Positions 60,211 through 64,000 of a DNA stretch of 64,000 nt are shown here, piece by piece (position 1 is the first letter of the stretch; the number at the start of each line of letters is the position of its first letter). The notes beneath the pieces are model-generated. The model did no database searches, was not told the origin of the DNA, and was given only the letters and a program-made list of their open reading frames with translations. Source of the DNA: Archangium sp. (GTDB taxonomy: Bacteria; Myxococcota; Myxococcia; Myxococcales; Myxococcaceae); NCBI GenBank assembly GCA_030695565.1, contig JAUYRZ010000067.1:51377-115376 (forward strand). The letters run 5' to 3'. Both the position numbers and the translations under genes were made by a program.

Positions 60211-61170
60211 ATGCGTTGGCTCATCGCACTGGCCACGGTGATCGCCCTGTCGCTCGCAGCCGCGCTCGCACTCCGCACGTTCAAACCAGCGCAGCCCGAA
60301 GCCGTCGGCCCGGTGAGCTGTCCCGACGCGACGCTGCGCCCCACCGCCGTGTTGCCCCAGACCGCCGCCGCGCCGCTGCAGCTGGTGGTCGAGCCCTCGG
60401 TCGTGCTGATCATCGATGGCGCCGAACCGGGGTCGTCACTGCTCGAAGGCGAACACACCCTCCTCGCCACCTCACGTGGGCAGAAGCCGGCGAAGTGGAA
60501 GCTGCACGTCGACGCGTTCAACCCGGTGTTGCTCGAGGTGCGGGCGAGCTCAGGCGCGGTGACGGTGTTGATGGTGGGCGGCCGGTGCGCGAGCTGCGCG
60601 GCGGCGGTGACGGATCTCGATCTCAAGTACCGCCCCGGCACGCTCGGCGATCTGAGCGGCGTGGCGAAGGCGCTGGCAGAGGGTGACTGGCTCGAGGCAG
60701 GGCACATGATGCGCGGCATCGCGCCGTCAGAGCGGGAAGCCCCCGAGCCGACCCGGCTGCTCGCGGTGCTCTACGCGTTCGTGGGCCGGCCGACGTTGGT
60801 GCGCGAACAGCTCGCGGCGCTCGATGACGAGGCGCTGCGTGAGGCGCTCACCCGGAGGGACGCGCTGGAGGAGCTCAAGCCGGTGCGGCAGCTGCAGACG
60901 GCGACCGCGCGGTGGAACGCGACGACCGAGCGGTTTCAGCGGGTGACGGACAGGTTCGTGGCCGAAGCGCCGCAGCCGCTCACGGTGCTCACGCGGAAGT
61001 TCGGGGAATTGTCGACGGGCTTCGGGAGCGCGCAGGAAGCGAAGGATGCGATCGGGTGCGAAGCGGCGCTGGAGGCGGCGAACGCGGCGCTGGGGGAGTC
61101 GATCCTGAGTTTGCGCGCGATGCGCCCGGCTGACTGCGCGTGGCAGCGGCGCATCACTGAAGCGTTTTGA
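60211..61170 (+). CDS. Membrane-anchored hypothetical protein
   Basis: 319 aa. N-terminal signal anchor (WLIALATVIALSLAAALAL). Residues about 50-115 look like a PEGA-type beta domain (LQLVVEPSVVLIIDGAEPGS), followed by a CASC motif (GGRCASCAAAV) and a long helical, TPR-like C-terminal region (LAEGDWLEAGHMMRGIAPSE, LLAVLYAFVGRPTLVREQL). No enzymatic motif; function unknown. ATG 65 nt after the HopA1 stop with the repeat between, so co-transcription with the kinase pair is uncertain. Confidence 0.65.
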   Translation: MRWLIALATVIALSLAAALALRTFKPAQPEAVGPVSCPDATLRPTAVLPQTAAAPLQLVVEPSVVLIIDGAEPGSSLLEGEHTLLATSRGQKPAKWKLHVDAFNPVLLEVRASSGAVTVLMVGGRCASCAAAVTDLDLKYRPGTLGDLSGVAKALAEGDWLEAGHMMRGIAPSEREAPEPTRLLAVLYAFVGRPTLVREQLAALDDEALREALTRRDALEELKPVRQLQTATARWNATTERFQRVTDRFVAEAPQPLTVLTRKFGELSTGFGSAQEAKDAIGCEAALEAANAALGESILSLRAMRPADCAWQRRITEAF

Positions 61171-61176
61171 GTCGTT

Positions 61177-61271
61177 CACCTCTCCCTGCGCGCGGGGGAG
61201 AGGGCTGACGCTGACTTCGTTCGACCCTCACCCCGACCCTCTCCCAAAGGGCCCAAAGGGAGAGGGAGACC
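61177..61271. repeat. Two adjacent copies of the dispersed palindromic repeat
   Basis: Copy at 61177-61210 (CCTCTCCC-tgcgcgcg-GGGGAGAGG, short) and full copy at 61224-61271 (CCCTCACCCCGA, stem CCCTCTCCC/GGGAGAGGG at 61238-61246 and 61258-61266 with loop aaagggcccaaa). They fill the gap between convergent genes ending at 61170 and 61276. Confidence 0.65.
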
Positions 61272-61275
61272 AGGG

Positions 61276-62439
61276 TCAGCGCATCGAGGCGGATGAGAGC
61301 GCGCGGTGCACGGCCTCGAGGGCCTTGCGCGCTTCGAGCAGCTCCGCGCGTTCCCGCGTCAGCTCAGAGACCTGCCTCGCCAACGTATCGCGCTCGCCCT
61401 TGAGCGCATCTGAGCTGCGGCGCAGCGCGCCCATGGTCTCCTGCGCACTCTCCAGCTCCGCCGCCAGCCGCTCTTCTTCCGCGAGGCTGTCGTCGATCTC
61501 CTGATCCTTCTTCGCGACGATCTCCACCAACTCCTGCTTCTCGCGCTCGCGCAGCTCCAGTACCTGCCGCGACTCCTGCAGGGCCAGCAGCGACTCGTTG
61601 CGTTCGCCCTCGAGCGACTCCAACTCGCGCTCGAGCTCGGAGAGCAACGTCACGCGCCCGTTCATCTCGCTGGAGAGCCGCTTGGCCTCGTCCATGCGCA
61701 AGCGGGCCTCTTCGGTCGCGCGCTCAGCCTGACGACGCGCGGCCTCGAGATCCTGAGCGAGCGCCAGGTTCATCGCGCGCGCCTTGGTGAGCTCCGACTG
61801 CAGCGCCGAGATGCGCTCGACGGCCAGCACGCCCGCTTCGGCGACGGTGTCCGGCAGCGGCTCGGGGCGCGGGTTCTCACGCACGGCCTTGAGCCGCTCA
61901 CGCAGCCGCTCACGGCGCTCGATGGTCTCGGCCTCGAAGTTCGGCGCGGGCGCGGTCTGCACTTCCGTCACCGCGGGCGGCGGCTCAGCGTGCGCACGCG
62001 GCGCAGGCGCAGACACCGGCTCGACGAACGCACGCGGCGCAGGTGCAGACACCGGCTCGACGAACGCACGCGGCTGCGGCGCTGGCTCGACCGGAGCGGC
62101 CACGTACGCCTGGGGCTGCTCAGCGACGAACGCCGGCTCTTCATGCACCGGCACCGCCCACGTCTGGCGCGCGCTCACTTCATCCGCCACGGGCGAGCTG
62201 ATCGCCTCGTGCAGCATCTCCGCGGCCGAGCTGCGCGCCGCGCGGGCCTGCGCACGCAGCTTGAGCGCCGAGCCCAGGTCCATCGTCTCCACCGACGGAA
62301 TCACCGGCGCCTCTTCGTGGGCGACCTGCTGCGCGAGCGACTCCACCGTGGCGGCCGACAGCGCGCTCTCGGTCATCAGGGAGCCCAACCGCACGCGGGG
62401 CTTGGCCCGGCTCACGTTCGCGTCAAATGCCTTCTTCAT
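61276..62439 (-). CDS. pomX: PomX-like coiled-coil activator of PomZ
   Basis: 387 aa. The N-terminal peptide MKKAFDANVSRAKPRVRLGS places Lys and Arg at 13 and 15, the two residues by which M. xanthus PomX stimulates PomZ ATPase activity. A Pro/Ala/Glu-rich linker (to about 175) includes a tandem FVEPVSAPAPRA repeat, and residues about 180-380 are a long coiled coil. PomX nucleates the PomXYZ cluster that marks mid-nucleoid and guides FtsZ ring placement. Start supported by GGAGGAA 5 nt upstream. Lies 32 nt downstream of pomZ. Length is close to M. xanthus PomX. Confidence 0.88.
   Translation of the reverse strand: MKKAFDANVSRAKPRVRLGSLMTESALSAATVESLAQQVAHEEAPVIPSVETMDLGSALKLRAQARAARSSAAEMLHEAISSPVADEVSARQTWAVPVHEEPAFVAEQPQAYVAAPVEPAPQPRAFVEPVSAPAPRAFVEPVSAPAPRAHAEPPPAVTEVQTAPAPNFEAETIERRERLRERLKAVRENPRPEPLPDTVAEAGVLAVERISALQSELTKARAMNLALAQDLEAARRQAERATEEARLRMDEAKRLSSEMNGRVTLLSELERELESLEGERNESLLALQESRQVLELREREKQELVEIVAKKDQEIDDSLAEEERLAAELESAQETMGALRRSSDALKGERDTLARQVSELTRERAELLEARKALEAVHRALSSASMR
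61993..62064 (-). repeat. Tandem 36-bp repeat inside pomX
   Basis: Two 36-bp units (61993-62028, 62029-62064) differing at one base, with a partial third copy following. Encodes FVEPVSAPAPRA twice in the disordered linker. In frame, so it lengthens the linker without disrupting the gene. Confidence 0.7.
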
Positions 62440-62471
62440 CGGTGTTCCTCCGGAAAACTTGTTGAAGTTGC

Positions 62472-63434
62472 TCACGCGCTCCTGGCCTGCGTGGTGGCCG
62501 CGGCCTTCGCGGCGATGGAAACCTGCAGCCGGCCGAGCACTTCATCGATCAGCTTCTGCACGTCGTTGGCGCCCTTGCTGTCGCGGTCGAAGCGGAAGAT
62601 GGGCATGCCTTCGCTCGAGGCCTGGGCGAAGCGGGTGCACTGGCGAATCACCTGCGGCATCAGGAACTCGGGGTAGTGCTGCTTGAGCGCCTCGAGCGCT
62701 TCTTTGGCCAGCTTGAAGGTGGCGTTGAAGCTGTTGACCACGATGAACACGTGGTCGAGCACGTGACCGAGATCTTCTTCGAGCGAGTTGACGGTCTCGA
62801 ACAGCAGCTTGAGGCCGTGAAACGAGAGGAAGTCGGCCAGCACCGGAACGATGAGATCGTCGGCGGCCATCAGCGCGTTGAGGTTGAGCAGGCCGAACGA
62901 AGGCGGCGCGTCGAAGATGATGAAGTCGTAGTGCGCTTCGACTTCTTTGAGCGCGTTCTTCAACTTGAACTCGCGGCCCGCCATCGGCATCAGCGCGAGG
63001 TCGACCGTCGACATGGTGAGGTTCGAGGGCACGAAGTCGAGGTTGGGCAAGTGCGACTTCTGCACCACCTGCGAGATGGGCGTCTTCTTCACCAGCACGT
63101 CGAGCAGGGTGCGATCGAAGTCTTCGCCTTCGAAGCCCAGGCACTTGGTGGCGTGCCCCTGGCTGTCGAGATCGACGAGCAGCACGCCATAGCCCATCTC
63201 GGCCAGGCGCCAGGCGTAGCTGGTGGAGAGCGAGGTCTTGCCGGTGCCGCCCTTGAAGTTGAGGAACAGCTGCTTGCGCGTACCCAGGGCAGGCGGTTCG
63301 CGCTGCAGCTTGCCGCGCAGCTCCCACGCGTCTTCAGGCGTGTACTCGTCTTTCTTCAAGGCGACCGCGAGGGCCTTGGTGGTGATGCCGAGAAGGTCGG
63401 CGGTCTCTTTGGGCGTGTAGCGGATTGGATCCAT
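62472..63434 (-). CDS. pomZ: PomZ, ParA/MinD-family ATPase
   Basis: 320 aa. Deviant Walker A KGGTGKTS with G62 and K66, switch region VDLDSQ with D90, and FIIFDAPPSFG; these are the positions at which M. xanthus PomZ has been mutated (G62V, K66Q, D90A), which also fixes the start at ATG 63434 (AGGGA 7-8 nt upstream) rather than ATG 63449, which overlaps pomY. An N-terminal HTH-like region (YTPKETADLLGITTKALAVA) precedes the ATPase. At 268, the DNA-binding Lys of M. xanthus is Arg (QCTRFAQ). It binds the nucleoid, diffuses and drives the PomXY cluster to midcell. Confidence 0.92.
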   Translation of the reverse strand: MDPIRYTPKETADLLGITTKALAVALKKDEYTPEDAWELRGKLQREPPALGTRKQLFLNFKGGTGKTSLSTSYAWRLAEMGYGVLLVDLDSQGHATKCLGFEGEDFDRTLLDVLVKKTPISQVVQKSHLPNLDFVPSNLTMSTVDLALMPMAGREFKLKNALKEVEAHYDFIIFDAPPSFGLLNLNALMAADDLIVPVLADFLSFHGLKLLFETVNSLEEDLGHVLDHVFIVVNSFNATFKLAKEALEALKQHYPEFLMPQVIRQCTRFAQASSEGMPIFRFDRDSKGANDVQKLIDEVLGRLQVSIAAKAAATTQARSA

Positions 63435-63445
63435 CGGACTGTCCC

Positions 63446-64000
63446 TCATGCAACGAAGTACTTGAGGCCGCGACGCACGACCTGCCCCTGCGCCATCAGC
63501 GTGCCGCACACCTTCATGGTCTCTTCCGTCGACGCGCCGATGCCGTCGGCGAGCTCACTGAGCTGACGGCCGCGGATCGACGCGCGAAGTTCACGCATCG
63601 CAGAGGTGAGCAACGACGACACGGGCGCAGCCGGCGCAACCGCCTCGACCTCGAGCACCGCCACGCGCGTTCTGGCAGCAGCGGCCGCCATCGGGGCCGC
63701 CACGGGTGCTGCCACTCGAACAGGGGCGGGCGCCGGCGCGGTCGCCACGGGGCGCGGCGCGAGCGAGGTCACCGGCTTCGACGGAACGGTCGACAACCGC
63801 CGCACTTCACGCCGCCGATGCGCATCACCCAGTGAGACGAGCGAGGTGACGTCCTGGCCCAGCAGCCGCGAGAGCGACTGGCTGGCCGCCCGGCGAACGC
63901 GCAGGTCGACATCGCGCATCGCCTCCATCAGGAGCGGCCGCGCGGTCTCGGCGTTGCTCGCGCCCAGCACCAACGCGGCGAGCGAACGCACGTCGGCGTC
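63446..64000 (-). CDS. pomY: PomY-like HEAT-repeat protein, C-terminal part
   Basis: Runs off the right edge; 184 C-terminal residues are visible. HEAT-like helices (DVRSLAALVLGASNAETARP, AMRDVDLRVRRAASQSLSRL) are followed by an Ala/Pro/Val-rich linker and a terminal helical domain (MRELRASIRGRQLSELADGI, EETMKVCGTLMAQGQVVRRG). Position directly before pomZ, as in M. xanthus (pomY-pomZ-pomX order), supports the name. In M. xanthus PomY joins PomX and PomZ in the division-site cluster and aids FtsZ assembly. The visible tail alone would not identify it. Confidence 0.75.
   Translation of the reverse strand, partial: DADVRSLAALVLGASNAETARPLLMEAMRDVDLRVRRAASQSLSRLLGQDVTSLVSLGDAHRRREVRRLSTVPSKPVTSLAPRPVATAPAPAPVRVAAPVAAPMAAAAARTRVAVLEVEAVAPAAPVSSLLTSAMRELRASIRGRQLSELADGIGASTEETMKVCGTLMAQGQVVRRGLKYFVA

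Noticed and set aside
1..64000. tRNA, rRNA, CRISPR arrays or intact insertion sequences
   Set aside because: No tRNA-like T-loop/anticodon arrangement, no rRNA sequence, no regularly spaced repeats and no transposase with terminal repeats were found by eye; a tRNAscan/Infernal run would be decisive.

Overview
High-GC bacterial chromosome segment from a myxobacterium (Myxococcota, most likely suborder Cystobacterineae). The strongest evidence is the right edge, where a HEAT-repeat gene, a ParA/MinD ATPase and a coiled-coil gene lie in the order pomY-pomZ-pomX. The residues known from Myxococcus xanthus (PomX K13/R15, PomZ G62/K66/D90) fall at the same positions. A MYXO-CTERM-like C-terminus at 46583, a MopE-like Cys-rich lipoprotein, many Asp-Ala-Gly linkers and at least eleven predicted lipoproteins agree. 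The genus cannot be fixed from sequence reading alone. I saw no rRNA, tRNA, CRISPR array or intact insertion sequence.

Layout. 1-7.5 kb: zinc-ribbon fragment, alpha/beta hydrolase, metallophosphoesterase, MopE-like lipoprotein, divergent neutral-ceramidase-like lipoprotein, Ser/Thr kinase, PLC/GDPD-like lipoprotein. 7.5-14 kb (minus strand): organophosphate-type MFS transporter, a pentameric ligand-gated ion channel, a ZU5/YWTD lipoprotein, a CapA-like enzyme and a PilT-like protein whose ATPase motifs are degenerate. 14-21 kb: AI-2E permease, SDR, small proteins, GMC oxidoreductase with a membrane partner, a VapBC-like cassette flanked by direct repeats, and an acyl-CoA ligase. 21-24.3 kb: an atypical patch with a very short secreted RHS toxin gene, its putative immunity gene and a frameshifted transglutaminase-like gene. 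24.3-32.5 kb: metallophosphoesterase, nucleotidyltransferase module, GH31 enzyme, dolichol-kinase-like membrane protein, a tail-to-tail antitoxin/toxin pair and an OmpA-like protein. 32.6-46.8 kb: a plus-strand operon of three paralogous giant lipoproteins (Ig-like/nidogen-like/lamin-tail) and a TIG-repeat MYXO-CTERM protein. 47-53 kb: membrane dipeptidase, response regulator plus LuxR-type regulator, sulfatase, YfcE-like phosphoesterase, BamA-like barrel. 53-61 kb: TPR/PEGA protein, propeller lipoprotein, pseudokinase, then an APH-fold kinase translationally coupled to a HopA1-family protein. 61-64 kb: the pom locus.

How genes work together. pomXYZ would position the division ring. The 32.6-46.6 kb operon looks like an envelope surface system. 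Lipoproteins dominate the window and include hydrolytic enzymes (ceramidase-like, GH31, sulfatase, dipeptidase), consistent with a predatory or saprophytic myxobacterium. Toxin/antitoxin-like modules cluster between 18.7 and 31.5 kb.

The leads I rate highest are the APH-HopA1 pair (the fold pair that dehydrates Ser/Thr in class V lanthipeptide and thioamitide pathways, here with no visible precursor), the 38-bp palindrome at 51313-51350 between convergent genes, and the secreted mini-RHS toxin. A dispersed palindromic repeat with arms CCCTCTCCC/GGGAGAGGG recurs at about ten gene ends.
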